This document shows positions 41,116 to 50,151 of a stretch of 64,000 nucleotides of DNA, piece after piece. The DNA lies in NCBI RefSeq assembly GCF_027627575.1, contig NZ_CP114065.1:2604001-2668000 (forward strand), in the 5' to 3' direction. The translations under genes were made by a program, and so were the position numbers. Position 1 is the stretch's first letter. Every line of letters starts with the position of its first letter. Source of the stretch: Kribbella sp. CA-293567 (GTDB taxonomy: Bacteria > Actinomycetota > Actinomycetes > Propionibacteriales > Kribbellaceae). Below the pieces are notes generated by a model, which was given only the letters and a program-made list of their open reading frames with translations, was not told the DNA's origin and did not search any database.

Positions 41116-42120
41116 TCACCGGGCGCGAGCGACCACGGTCAGCTCGTTGCGGTTGTGATGGAGCTGGCGGGCCACCTGGACGTCGTACTCCTTGCGGAGC
41201 ACCTCCATGCCGCGGCGGGCCGCGTCGAGCGGGTTGCGGCCGCCGCCCTTGAGGGTGACGATCGCCAGCGCGCCGCGGTGCAGGTGCGGGATCGCGTCGA
41301 GCATCACCCGAGCGCTCAGGACCTGGTCCATCCGCATGTCGTTCACCACGACGTCGAAGCGGGTGTGATTACGGCGGAAGAACTCGCCGGCCGTCGTGCT
41401 GACGTGGTGGACGCCGCGGTCGGCCGCGACCCGGCGGTCCAGGTCGCCGGGGTCCACCGACCAGACCTCCTGGCCGTGGTGCCGCAGGATCCGGGTCCAG
41501 CCGCCCGGGCTGGCGCCGAGGTCCAGGGCCTTGCCGCCGTCGGGCAGCCGCAGGCCGAAGGTCTGGATCGCCTCCTCCAGCTTGAACTCCGAGCGCGACA
41601 CCCGATCGTCCGAACGGGCTAGCCGCATCCGGCCGCCCGGCCAGTCCGACAGGCTCAGGTCGAGCCGGTTGAGGCCGATCAGAACGTTCTTCTTCGAGGC
41701 GAAGCAGGACACCACGTGCTCCTGGCGGGCCCGGCTGACCTCGATCCCGCGGTCGGTCAGCGGGCCTTCCAGCAGGTGGTAGTACGAGCCGCCGCTGCTG
41801 GCTCCGTCGGTCCAGGTTTGGACGGCGAGCGCGCGGGGGTGGCGCGGCAGCTCGGCCAGGATCAGCTCCACCAGCTCGTGCGCCGGCGGCACCTCGCTGA
41901 CCCCGAAGCTCGCCAGTTCGGCGGTGAGATGCCTGACGAAGGCGATCCGCCCGTCGTTGCAAGCGGCGGCCAGCTCCTCGATCGAGGGCCCGTCGCCGGT
42001 CACCCGGCCGAGGTCCCCACTGACCCGCTCGACCTTGACCCGAGGGCCGAACTCGTCGCGGATCTCACGGACCGCCAGGTCATAGCTGTCGGTAGCCACC
42101 GAGAAGAGCGAAGCGAGCAC
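41116..42120 (-). CDS. FtsJ/RlmM-like SAM-dependent methyltransferase
   Basis: This 334-residue protein has an N-terminal domain of about 170 residues and a C-terminal RrmJ/FtsJ methyltransferase domain: SRSEFKLEEAIQTF, the SAM motif ALDLGASPGGWTRIL, VVVNDMRMD and AIVTLKGGGRN. The K-D-K pattern of 2'-O-ribose RNA methylases is visible. The two-domain plan recalls RlmM, which methylates 23S rRNA; the exact target is unproven. It sits between rpmB and the DhaL-kinase gene on the opposite strand to both. Confidence 0.82.
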   Translation of the reverse strand: MLASLFSVATDSYDLAVREIRDEFGPRVKVERVSGDLGRVTGDGPSIEELAAACNDGRIAFVRHLTAELASFGVSEVPPAHELVELILAELPRHPRALAVQTWTDGASSGGSYYHLLEGPLTDRGIEVSRARQEHVVSCFASKKNVLIGLNRLDLSLSDWPGGRMRLARSDDRVSRSEFKLEEAIQTFGLRLPDGGKALDLGASPGGWTRILRHHGQEVWSVDPGDLDRRVAADRGVHHVSTTAGEFFRRNHTRFDVVVNDMRMDQVLSARVMLDAIPHLHRGALAIVTLKGGGRNPLDAARRGMEVLRKEYDVQVARQLHHNRNELTVVARAR

Positions 42121-42159
42121 CCCTCATAGTAATCATCAGAACCGGTTAGCCTTCCCGGC

Positions 42160-43818
42160 GTGGATGTGCGTGCAGAGGTGCTGACGACGGCGGTACTACG
42201 AGCTTGGGCCCGTACTGCGCTGTTCGAGCTCGGGCGTGCCCGGGCGGAGATCGACGAGCTCAACGTCTACCCGGTCCCCGACGGCGACACCGGCACCAAC
42301 CTGTACCTGACGTGGGAGGCGGCTTGCGATGCCCTCCCCGACGGCGAACTGACCTTCGCGGAGGCGGTGCAGGCTTTCGGCCGTGGCGCTCTGCTGGGTG
42401 CTCGGGGCAACTCCGGCGTCATCACGTCGCAGCTGGTCAGAGCGTGTGGTCTCCGGCTGGCGGAGAACCTCCCGGGCGAGGCGGCCGGCGCGGGGGAGAC
42501 GCGGGCTGTGCTGGCGGATGTACGGATGAGCGAAGCTGCCGCCTTTGCGGATGCGCTGGCGTTCGCGGCCGATGCTGCCTACAGCGCTGTGGCACAGCCG
42601 GTCGAGGGAACCATGCTGACTGTCGCCCGGCAGGCCGCCAATGCGGCTCTGGAGGCGGCCAACGCGGGCAAGAGCCTGGCGGAGGTCTGCCTGGCGGCTG
42701 TGGCGGCGGCACGGGTCGCGCTGACCAAGACGACCGAGCAGTTGGAGGTACTACGCCGCGCAGGTGTCGTGGACGCCGGTGGAGCCGGGCTGGTCGTCAT
42801 CCTGGGGTCCATGGAGTCGGTCTTGTCCGGCCGGGCACCAGCAGCGACTTCCGGCGTGCCTGCCCGGGTGCCGCCGACGGAGCTGCCCGGGGCGGTCGGG
42901 AGCGACCTGGATCCAGACGGACCGGCGTACGAGGTGATGTATTTGCTGGAGGCGCCGGACGAGCGGATCGGCGACTTCCGCAAGCAGCTCGCGGGACTGG
43001 GCGACTCGGTCGTGGTGGTGGGCGGCGACGAGCTCTGGAACGTCCACGTGCACACCGACGACGTCGGCGCCACGATCGAGCTCGGTATCGGGATCGGCCG
43101 GCCGTACCGGATCCGTGTCACCCACTTCGCCGACCTGGCCCACCGCAAAGCCGTGCCCAACCGTGCGGTGATCGCCGTCGCGGCAGGCGACGGCCTTGCT
43201 GCGCTGTTCACCGAAGCGGGCGCAGTGGTGATCCAGGGCGGTCCCGGACGCCGGTGCTCGACCGGTGAGCTGCTGAAGGCGATAGAGCGGTCCGGTGCGC
43301 CGGAGATCGTGGTGCTGCCCAACGACAGCGACTCCATCGCAGTCGCCGAGGCGGCGGCCGCAGCGGCGCGGCAGGACGGCGTACGGGTGGCTGTGATCCC
43401 GACGCGCGCACAGGTCCAGGGGCTCGCGGCAATCGCGGTTCACGACCCAGAGCGGAGTTTCGACGACGCGGTGGTCCAGCTGTCGGCCGCCGCCGGCCAG
43501 ACCCGCCATGGCGCGGTCACGATCGCCGTCAAGGACGCGTGGACGATGGCCGGTACCTGCCGGATCGGTGACGCGCTGGGCGTCGTGGACGGTGACTTCA
43601 CGCTCATCACCGATGATCTGTCGACTGCCGCGACCGGTGTGGTGGACCGGCTGCTGGGCGGCGGTGGCGAGCTGATGACGGTGGTGACCGGCCGGGACGC
43701 CGATCCGGAACTGGTCGAGGCGCTGGTGCGGCACGTGCGGCGGATTCGCCGAGATGTCGACGTCGTGGTGTACGACGGTGGTCAGGACAGGTACCCGTTG
43801 CTGATCGGGGTGGAATGA
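42160..43818 (+). CDS. DhaL-domain kinase (fatty-acid kinase FakA-like)
   Basis: This 552-residue protein has an N-terminal DhaL/DAK2 domain with VYPVPDGDTGTNLYLT (metal-binding Asp residues), ARGNSGVITSQL and GGAGLVVI, and a C-terminal DegV-like half (LPNDSDSIAVAEAA, GFT-like strand DDLSTAATGVVD). In Firmicutes such proteins phosphorylate fatty acids bound to FakB. In actinobacteria this gene is a conserved neighbour of recG. GTG 42160 is the start. Its stop overlaps recG (ATGA). Confidence 0.87.
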   Translation: MDVRAEVLTTAVLRAWARTALFELGRARAEIDELNVYPVPDGDTGTNLYLTWEAACDALPDGELTFAEAVQAFGRGALLGARGNSGVITSQLVRACGLRLAENLPGEAAGAGETRAVLADVRMSEAAAFADALAFAADAAYSAVAQPVEGTMLTVARQAANAALEAANAGKSLAEVCLAAVAAARVALTKTTEQLEVLRRAGVVDAGGAGLVVILGSMESVLSGRAPAATSGVPARVPPTELPGAVGSDLDPDGPAYEVMYLLEAPDERIGDFRKQLAGLGDSVVVVGGDELWNVHVHTDDVGATIELGIGIGRPYRIRVTHFADLAHRKAVPNRAVIAVAAGDGLAALFTEAGAVVIQGGPGRRCSTGELLKAIERSGAPEIVVLPNDSDSIAVAEAAAAAARQDGVRVAVIPTRAQVQGLAAIAVHDPERSFDDAVVQLSAAAGQTRHGAVTIAVKDAWTMAGTCRIGDALGVVDGDFTLITDDLSTAATGVVDRLLGGGGELMTVVTGRDADPELVEALVRHVRRIRRDVDVVVYDGGQDRYPLLIGVE

Positions 43819-46058
43819 AGACCGACATCGACCGTAAGCTCCGCGATTTCGTCGGGGCGAAGACGGCCAAGACCTTCGCCGACGTGCTCGGGATCGAGAC
43901 CGTCGGGGAGCTGCTGCGGCACTATCCGCGGCGCTATCTGAAGAAGGGTGAGCTGACCCCGTTCGACGAACTGGAGGTCGGCGACCAGGCGACCGTCAGC
44001 GGGCGGGTCAAGAAGGTCACCGTCCGTTCGCTGGACTCCAAGCAGGAGATCCGGCCGGACGAGGTGCAGAAGTTCCGCCGGCACAAGACGATCACCAAGG
44101 TGGTCGTCACCGACGGCCGCAACGATCTCGAACTCGCCTTCTTCAACCAGCCCTGGCTGGTGAACAAGCTGACCGCCGGCACGGCGGCGCTGTTCTGGGG
44201 CGAGGTGACGATGTTCCGCGACACCATGCAGCTCAAGGGCCCCGGCACCGAGGTGCTGGACGAGGAGGACCTGAGCGAGGAGGAGATCGAGCGCCGGGCC
44301 AAGCCGTTCCGGCCGCTCTACCCGGCCAGCGGGAAGTTGCCGACGGCCACCATCGAGCGCAGCCTCAAGATCGTGCTGGACAACCTCGAGGAGCTGGACG
44401 ACCCGATCCCCGAGCTGATCCTGCGCAAGGAGGGCCTGATCGGCCTGCGCGAGGCGCTGCAGAAGGTGCATCTGCCGGAGACCGAGAAGGACTGGGAGCT
44501 CGCGCAGAAGCGGTTCCGGTTCGAGGAGGCGCTGGTGATGCAGACGATCCTGGCGCAGCGCCGGGCCGTCACCGACGCCCTGAAGGCCGTACCCCGTGAG
44601 CGCACGGCCGGCGGTCTGCTGGACGAGTTCGACCGGCGGCTGCCGTTCGAGCTGACCGCCGGGCAGGCCGAGGTCTGCGACGAGATCTTCGCCGACCTGG
44701 CCCGGGCGCACCCGATGCACCGGCTGCTGCAGGGCGAGGTCGGCTCCGGCAAGACCGTCGTCGCGCTCCGGGCGATGCTTGCGGTGGTCGACGCCGGTGG
44801 TCAGGCGGTGCTGCTGGCCCCGACCGAGGTGCTCGCGACGCAGCACCACAAGACACTGACGAAGATGCTCGGTGAGCTGGCCGAGCAGGGCATGCTCGGC
44901 GGCGCGGAGCACGCGACCCGGGTGGGACTGCTGACCGGGTCGCTGAACGCCGCGGCCCGGCGTACGGCGATGCTGGACGCGGCCAGTGGCGCCGCCGGGA
45001 TCGTGGTCGGCACGCACGCGCTGCTCGAGGACAAGGTGCAGTTCGCCGATCTGGGCCTGGTGGTGGTGGACGAGCAGCACCGGTTCGGGGTCGAGCAGCG
45101 CGCGGCGCTGAGCACCAAGTCGGGCGACGCGACGCCGCACACGCTGGTGATGACCGCGACTCCGATCCCGCGGACCGTAGCGATGACGGTCTTCGGCGAT
45201 CTGGCCGTCTCCACCCTGACCGAGCTGCCGGCCGGCCGGTCGCCGATCGCCAGCTCGGTGGTGCCGGCCAAGGAGAAGCCGGCCTGGCTGGAACGCGCCT
45301 GGGAGCGGATCCGCGAGGAGGTCGCGAAGGGCCACCAGGCGTACGTCGTCTGCCCGCGGATCGGCGACGAGGTGAAGAACGCCGGCGACGAGGAAGGTGA
45401 GTTCGCGGCCGGCGCCGAGGACGAGGGCGGCGCCAAGGGCAAACCACGGCCGGCCATCTCGGTGACCCAGGTCGCGGAGGTGCTCGAGCAGGTGCTGGGC
45501 GACCTGCGGGTCGAGGTCCTGCACGGGCGGCTGCCGGCCGACGAGAAGGACTCGGTGATGTCGCGGTTCGCCGCCGGCGAGATCGACGTGCTGATCGCGA
45601 CCACCGTGATCGAGGTCGGCGTGGACGTGCCGAACGCCTCCACGATGGTGATCATGGACGCCGACCGGTTCGGCATCTCGCAGCTGCACCAGCTCCGCGG
45701 CCGGGTCGGCCGGGGCAAGGTCCCCGGGCTCTGCCTGCTGGTCACCGACACCTGGCCGGCTTCGCCGTCGCGGGCCCGGCTCGATGCGGTCGCGTCGACC
45801 GGGGACGGCTTCGAGCTGTCCAGGATCGACCTGGAGAACCGCCGGGAGGGTGACGTCCTCGGGGTGGCCCAGTCCGGCCGCCGGACCAGTCTCAAACTGC
45901 TGAGCGTGCTGCGGGACGAGGAGATCATCCTGACCGCGCGGCACGTCGCGAACTCGATCGTCTCGGTCGACGCCGAACTCGCCGAGTACCCGGTACTGCG
46001 CGCCTTCGTGCGCAGCGCGCTGGCGTCCGAAGCGACCGACTACCTGGAGAAGACATGA
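43815..46058 (+). CDS. recG: ATP-dependent DNA helicase RecG
   Basis: RecG remodels stalled replication forks and Holliday junctions. The 747-residue protein has an N-terminal wedge (OB) domain (VGDQATVSGRVKKVTV), helicase motif I LLQGEVGSGKTVVALRAM, motif Ia LLAPTEVLATQ, motif II VVVDEQHRFGVEQR, motif III VMTATPIPRTVAMTV, motif V TTVIEVGVDVPNA and motif VI QLHQLRGRVGRGKV. An acidic, G/E/A-rich insert lies between motifs IV and V (about residues 520-545). It is coupled to the upstream DhaL kinase and overlaps rsmD (ATGA). Confidence 0.96.
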   Translation: MKTDIDRKLRDFVGAKTAKTFADVLGIETVGELLRHYPRRYLKKGELTPFDELEVGDQATVSGRVKKVTVRSLDSKQEIRPDEVQKFRRHKTITKVVVTDGRNDLELAFFNQPWLVNKLTAGTAALFWGEVTMFRDTMQLKGPGTEVLDEEDLSEEEIERRAKPFRPLYPASGKLPTATIERSLKIVLDNLEELDDPIPELILRKEGLIGLREALQKVHLPETEKDWELAQKRFRFEEALVMQTILAQRRAVTDALKAVPRERTAGGLLDEFDRRLPFELTAGQAEVCDEIFADLARAHPMHRLLQGEVGSGKTVVALRAMLAVVDAGGQAVLLAPTEVLATQHHKTLTKMLGELAEQGMLGGAEHATRVGLLTGSLNAAARRTAMLDAASGAAGIVVGTHALLEDKVQFADLGLVVVDEQHRFGVEQRAALSTKSGDATPHTLVMTATPIPRTVAMTVFGDLAVSTLTELPAGRSPIASSVVPAKEKPAWLERAWERIREEVAKGHQAYVVCPRIGDEVKNAGDEEGEFAAGAEDEGGAKGKPRPAISVTQVAEVLEQVLGDLRVEVLHGRLPADEKDSVMSRFAAGEIDVLIATTVIEVGVDVPNASTMVIMDADRFGISQLHQLRGRVGRGKVPGLCLLVTDTWPASPSRARLDAVASTGDGFELSRIDLENRREGDVLGVAQSGRRTSLKLLSVLRDEEIILTARHVANSIVSVDAELAEYPVLRAFVRSALASEATDYLEKT

Positions 46059-46618
46059 CCCGGATCGTCGGAGGAGTGGCCGGTGGCCGGCGGATCGCCG
46101 TCCCCCCTGGCATCGGAACCAGACCGACCGCCGACCGGGTCCGGGAGGCGCTTTTCTCTTCCCTGGAAGCCGAGTTCGGCGGGTTCGACGGCCTGCAGGT
46201 GCTCGACCTGTACGCCGGTTCCGGCGCGGTCGGCCTGGAAGCCCTGTCCCGCGGGGCCAAGCGGGTGGTGCTGGTCGAGTCCGACCGGACGGCCGCCGAG
46301 GTGATCACGGCGAACATCAAGGCGGTCGGGCTGCCGGGGGCGGTGCTGCTCACCCGGCCGGTCGAGAAGGTTGCCTCAGGCCCCAAATCCGAAGGGCTGG
46401 TGGATCTGGTCTTCGCCGATCCGCCGTACCGGCTGGAAACCGGCGAGCTGCAGGACGTGCTGACCGCGCTGGTGACCGGCGGCTGGCTGGCCGACGACGC
46501 CGTGGTGGTGGTGGAGCGGGCCAAACGGGAGCCGTGGGAGTGGCCCGAGGGGTTCGCCGCGCTGCGCGACCGCAAGTACGGCGAGGCCCGGCTTTGGTAC
46601 GGTCACCGCCATGAGTAG
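46055..46618 (+). CDS. rsmD: 16S rRNA (guanine(966)-N(2))-methyltransferase
   Basis: RsmD methylates G966 of 16S rRNA. The 187-residue protein has RIVGGVAGGRRIAVP, RPTADRVREALFSSL, the SAM motif VLDLYAGSGAVGLEAL and the catalytic VFADPPYRLE. ATG 46055 overlaps the recG stop; its own end overlaps coaD by 8 bases. Confidence 0.95.
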   Translation: MTRIVGGVAGGRRIAVPPGIGTRPTADRVREALFSSLEAEFGGFDGLQVLDLYAGSGAVGLEALSRGAKRVVLVESDRTAAEVITANIKAVGLPGAVLLTRPVEKVASGPKSEGLVDLVFADPPYRLETGELQDVLTALVTGGWLADDAVVVVERAKREPWEWPEGFAALRDRKYGEARLWYGHRHE

Positions 46619-47081
46619 GGCTGTGTTCCCCGGCACCTTCGACCCACCCACCAACGGGCACCTGGACGTGATCGCCCGGGCGGCCGACGCCTTCGACGAG
46701 GTGATCGTCGCGACCGGGGTGAACCAGTCCAAGAAGCGGCTGTTCGGCGTCGAGGAGCGGATCGCGATGCTGACCGAGATCGCGGCGCCGTACGCCAACG
46801 TCCGGGTCGGTACCTTCGACGGGCTGCTGGTCGACTACTGCCGGGCCGAGAACGCCGGGGTGATCGTCAAGGGGCTGCGGTCTGGTGCCGACTACGACTA
46901 CGAGCTGCAGATGGCCCAGATGAACCACCGGCTCTCCGGCGTCGACACGGTGTTCCTGCCGACCGCGCCGGAGAACGCGTTCATCTCCTCCAGCCTGGTC
47001 AAGGAAGTTGCGAGACTCGGTGGTCCGGTGGCCGACTTCCTGCCGCCGTCGGTGCACGAGAAGTTGCTCGCCGCGCTCTAG
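46611..47081 (+). CDS. coaD: Phosphopantetheine adenylyltransferase
   Basis: CoaD makes dephospho-CoA from 4'-phosphopantetheine and ATP. The 156-residue protein has AVFPGTFDPPTNGHLDVI (T/HxGH-type nucleotidyl-transfer motif), VVKGLRSGADYDYE-like IVKGLRSGADYDYELQMAQM, and the C-terminal FISSSLVKEVARLGG. Clustering with rsmD is standard. Confidence 0.95.
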   Translation: MSRAVFPGTFDPPTNGHLDVIARAADAFDEVIVATGVNQSKKRLFGVEERIAMLTEIAAPYANVRVGTFDGLLVDYCRAENAGVIVKGLRSGADYDYELQMAQMNHRLSGVDTVFLPTAPENAFISSSLVKEVARLGGPVADFLPPSVHEKLLAAL

Positions 47082-47103
47082 CGACGCGCTGACGGGCCCC
47101 GAA

Positions 47104-47133
47104 TTGGGCCAGACGGTGCGGAGTTGGTAATGT
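47104..47133 (+). promoter_or_regulatory. Candidate promoter for the DUF177-rpmF-rnc-mutM unit
   Basis: TTGGGC (47104-47109) and TAATGT (47128-47133) are 18 bases apart and resemble -35 and -10 boxes, 57 bases before the proposed DUF177 start. If correct, transcription would start near 47140, which argues against translation from TTG 47146. Confidence 0.4.
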
Positions 47134-47190
47134 TGTCCACTGGTCTTGTTGAGACCGAGATTTTGCCTGCCTACGCCTGAAAGGGATGTC

Positions 47191-47733
47191 CTGAGCGCCT
47201 TGGACCCGCGGTCCCCACTCGTGATCGATACCCACGAGCTGTCACGCCGCGCCGGGTCCCAGCGCGAAGTCTCCTTCACGGCCGTTGCTCCGGCGGATCT
47301 CGGGATCGATGTGATCGGCGTCCCCGAGGGCGACCCGATCCAGTTCGATCTACGACTGGAAGCGGTGGTCGAAGGGGTGCTCGTGACCGGATCGGCCAGT
47401 GGCCGGCTGGTCGGGGAGTGCGCACGGTGCCTGGTCGATGTCGAGGACGAGTTCCTCGCCGACGTCCAGGAACTGTATGTCTACCCGGAGAGCGACGCCG
47501 AGCCCGACGAGGCCAGCCGGATGGAGGGCGATCTGATCGACCTCGAGCCGGCGCTGAGGGACCAGGTGGTGCTCGCGCTACCGTTCCAGCCACTGTGCAC
47601 GGACGACTGTCCGGGACTGTGCCCCGAGTGTGGGGTGCGCCTGGTGGAGGAGCCCGGTCACAAGCACGAGGAGAATGTGGACTCGCGCTGGTCAGCACTG
47701 CAGGGCCTGCTCCCGCAGGACGAACGACCGTAG
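47191..47733 (+). CDS. DUF177/YceD-family protein
   Basis: This protein of about 180 residues has the YceD core: VIDTHELSRRAGSQREVSF, GSASGRLVGECARCLVDV, a DLIDLEPALRDQVVLALP segment and the cysteine cluster CTDDCPGLCPECG. YceD proteins precede rpmF in most bacteria and influence 23S rRNA or L32 handling. The start is uncertain: no good ATG or GTG exists; CTG 47191 (just after AAGGGA), TTG 47200 or TTG 47146 are candidates. Confidence 0.88.
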   Translation: MSALDPRSPLVIDTHELSRRAGSQREVSFTAVAPADLGIDVIGVPEGDPIQFDLRLEAVVEGVLVTGSASGRLVGECARCLVDVEDEFLADVQELYVYPESDAEPDEASRMEGDLIDLEPALRDQVVLALPFQPLCTDDCPGLCPECGVRLVEEPGHKHEENVDSRWSALQGLLPQDERP

Positions 47734-47808
47734 TACCCGATAGTTCTTTCAAGTCACCAGCCAGCCGGCCGGGTCGCAAGCCCCCGGCCGAACCGAGGAG
47801 TCATAACC

Positions 47809-48000
47809 GTGGCCGTTCCGAAGCGGAAGATGTCGCGCAGCAACACCCGGAACCGCCGGGCCCAGTGGAAGGCCACCGCGCCCTCGCTGGTCACCTGCGT
47901 GAACCCCGCCTGCCGCGCCAAGCACCTGCAGCACACCGTTTGCCCCACCTGCGGCCAGTACGGCGCCAAGGGTGAGCGTCGCCAGGTCGTAGAGAGCTAA
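47809..48000 (+). CDS. rpmF: 50S ribosomal protein L32
   Basis: This 63-residue L32 has [20 protein letters not shown] and two cysteine pairs (CVNPAC and CPTC) forming the zinc ribbon. GTG 47809 follows GAGGAG. It sits in the conserved yceD-rpmF-rnc order. Confidence 0.96.
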   Translation: MAVPKRKMSRSNTRNRRAQWKATAPSLVTCVNPACRAKHLQHTVCPTCGQYGAKGERRQVVES

Positions 48001-48014
48001 CAGGCAATAACCCA

Positions 48015-48761
48015 GTGAACTCTGCCAACAACGAGTCAATCCCCACCGGGGGGCTCTACGCCGAGCTGAACCAGCGGCTCGGCGTATCGCTGGCTGACAA
48101 TTTACTGGAGCACGCCTTCACCCACCGTTCGTTCGCGTACGAGAACGGTGGGTTGCCGACCAATGAGCGGCTGGAGTTCCTCGGGGACTCCGTGCTCGGC
48201 GTCATCGTCACGGAGTCGTTGTTCCGCAACCATCCGGACCTCTCCGAGGGCCGGCTCGCCAAGCTGCGCGCCGCTGTGGTCAACATGCGCGCGCTGGCGG
48301 GGGTTGCCCGCGAGCTGAAGCTGGGCAAGTACCTTCGGCTCGGCCGTGGCGAGGAGGCCACCGGTGGGCGGGACAAGTCGTCGATCCTGGCCGACTGTGT
48401 CGAGGCCCTGATCGGTGCAGTCTACCTGGACCGCGGCTTCGACGTCGCGGGCGGCGTCGTGCACACCCTGTTCGACGAGCTGATGGAGTCGTCGGCACGG
48501 CTGGGCGCCGGCCTGGACTGGAAGACCAGTCTGCAGGAGCTGGTCGCGCAACTGGGCGTCGGCGTACCGGAGTACGTGATCGCGGAGTCCGGTCCCGACC
48601 ATGCCAAGACCTTCGAGGCGCGGGTCCGGATCGGCTCGGACACCTACGGGCACGGCATCGGCCGGAGCAAGAAGGAAGCCGAGCAGCAGGCCGCCGAGAC
48701 CGCCTGGAAGGCGCTCCGGGCAGCCCACCCGGACAGCATCGATCCTTCTCAGCAGCCCTGA
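48015..48761 (+). CDS. rnc: Ribonuclease III
   Basis: RNase III cuts double-stranded RNA, including rRNA precursors. The 248-residue protein has the signature [20 protein letters not shown] with catalytic acidic residues, a second acidic site in [20 protein letters not shown], and a C-terminal double-stranded RNA-binding domain ([14 protein letters not shown] ... [18 protein letters not shown]). It precedes mutM by 6 bases. Confidence 0.96.
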   Translation: MNSANNESIPTGGLYAELNQRLGVSLADNLLEHAFTHRSFAYENGGLPTNERLEFLGDSVLGVIVTESLFRNHPDLSEGRLAKLRAAVVNMRALAGVARELKLGKYLRLGRGEEATGGRDKSSILADCVEALIGAVYLDRGFDVAGGVVHTLFDELMESSARLGAGLDWKTSLQELVAQLGVGVPEYVIAESGPDHAKTFEARVRIGSDTYGHGIGRSKKEAEQQAAETAWKALRAAHPDSIDPSQQP

Positions 48762-48767
48762 CGTCCG

Positions 48768-49622
48768 GTGCCTGAGCTTCCCGAGGTCGAGGTCGTTCGC
48801 CGCGGACTCGCGGATTTCACCACCGGGCGGACGATCGACGCCGTCGAGGTGCTGCACCCCCGGCCGGTGCGCCGGCACCTGGCCGGGCCCGACGACTTCG
48901 CCGCCTTGCTCAAGGGCCAGACCTTCGCCGCCCCGGCGCGGCGCGGGAAGTACCTGTGGCTGCCGCTGGAGTCCGGGGACGCCGTCCTGGCGCATCTCGG
49001 GATGAGCGGGCAGTTCCGGGTCCAACCGGTCGGCGCGCCGGACGACAAACATCTGCGGATCCGCCTCCGGTTCGCCGACGACGGCGGAGAGGTCCGGTTT
49101 CTGGACCAGCGGATGTTCGGCGGCCTGTCGTACTCCGAAGGCGGCGCCGAGCTGCCCGGGGAGATCGCCCACATCGCCCGGGATCCGTTCGATCCCCTGT
49201 TCGACGAGGACCTGTTCGTCGCGGCGCTGCGGCGGAAGAAGACCGGCGTGAAACGCGCGTTGCTCGACCAGACGCTGGTCAGCGGCGTCGGGAACATCTA
49301 TGCCGACGAGGCCCTGTGGCGGGCGAAACTGCACTACGCGAAGGCGACCGAGACGCTGAAACCCTTGCAGGCAAGGGAACTGCTCGGTCATGCCAGGGCG
49401 GTGATGGGGGAGGCGCTGGCCGTCGGCGGAACCTCCTTCGACGCCCTGTACGTCAACGTGAACGGGGAATCGGGCTACTTCGAGCGGGGTCTCGCGGTCT
49501 ACGGCCAGGAAGGCTCGCCGTGTCCGCGCGACGGCCGTCCGATCCGTCGCGAGGCGTTCATGAACCGTTCGTCGTTCCGCTGCCCGAAATGTCAGCCGGT
49601 GCCACGACACGCCCGGTGGTGA
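48768..49622 (+). CDS. mutM: Formamidopyrimidine-DNA glycosylase
   Basis: MutM (Fpg) excises oxidised purines. The 284-residue protein starts (GTG) with [13 protein letters not shown], giving the catalytic Pro2 and Glu3. It has the Lys of [30 protein letters not shown] (H2TH region) and the C-terminal zinc finger CPRDGRPI ... CPKCQ. It belongs to the rnc operon. Confidence 0.95.
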   Translation: MPELPEVEVVRRGLADFTTGRTIDAVEVLHPRPVRRHLAGPDDFAALLKGQTFAAPARRGKYLWLPLESGDAVLAHLGMSGQFRVQPVGAPDDKHLRIRLRFADDGGEVRFLDQRMFGGLSYSEGGAELPGEIAHIARDPFDPLFDEDLFVAALRRKKTGVKRALLDQTLVSGVGNIYADEALWRAKLHYAKATETLKPLQARELLGHARAVMGEALAVGGTSFDALYVNVNGESGYFERGLAVYGQEGSPCPRDGRPIRREAFMNRSSFRCPKCQPVPRHARW

Positions 49623-49755
49623 GCGGGAAACCGTTAATTAAAGTAGCCCAGGTTGACCCAACTGCATCCCGGTGTCACCCTGAAAGACGGCACACAATTT
49701 TGCGCTCCGCGGACCAGGGGCGCCACCTGCCAGAACCCTTCCGGAGGACAGCACA

Positions 49756-49956
49756 ATGGCCAAGGCTCTTTTAGGGCACCTTGGAGGCACTGACCCGCGC
49801 ATGCTCGAGCAGGTACGTCTGCTCAACCGGCGTGTCGCCGATCTGGAGGCGCACGTGATGCGCCTGCAGGCTGAGAACGACCATCTGGTCGCAGCCGTAC
49901 ACGACGGTCGTCTACTTACCGTGGACGAGGCTTTGCGCGAGCCCGCTTCGGTCTGA
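49756..49956 (+). CDS. Small coiled-coil protein of unknown function
   Basis: This 66-residue acidic protein predicts one long amphipathic helix (MLEQVRLLNRRVADLEAHVM then RLQAENDHLVAAV) with heptad leucines, followed by LLTVDEALREPASV. GGAGGA lies 7 bases before ATG 49756 and the gene sits between mutM and smc, so it is likely real. No family with known function was recognised. Its upstream gap (49623-49755) is AT-richer (TTAATTAAAG near 49635) and could hold its promoter. Confidence 0.75.
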   Translation: MAKALLGHLGGTDPRMLEQVRLLNRRVADLEAHVMRLQAENDHLVAAVHDGRLLTVDEALREPASV

Positions 49957-49995
49957 CCGACCAAAGCCGCACCAAATCACCGACCGCACCACAGA

Positions 49996-50029
49996 CGGCG
50001 GCGGCCCCCGTCCGGGCCTCCGCCGGTTT
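49996..50029 (+). terminator. Terminator-like hairpin before smc
   Basis: CGGCGG-C-GGCCC pairs with GGGCC-T-CCGCCG around a 6-base loop and is followed by GTTTCC. It lies 40 bases after the small coiled-coil gene and should end its transcript before smc. The rest of 49957-50151 shows no gene. Confidence 0.6.
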
Positions 50030-50151
50030 CCTGTTCGGTCTGGGTACAGTTATGACCGGAACTACTTCCCCCGGGTAGCGGCAGCGTCACGAGCAGTTAC
50101 GACGGTTCCGTCGGTATCGTCTGTCCTTTTCCACGGGTTGGGAGCTTCGTC

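Noticed and set aside
43782..45944. Long open frame (about 720 codons) on the minus strand opposite recG.
   Set aside because: It is a high-GC shadow of recG with Arg/Gly/Pro/His-rich content and no recognisable domain.
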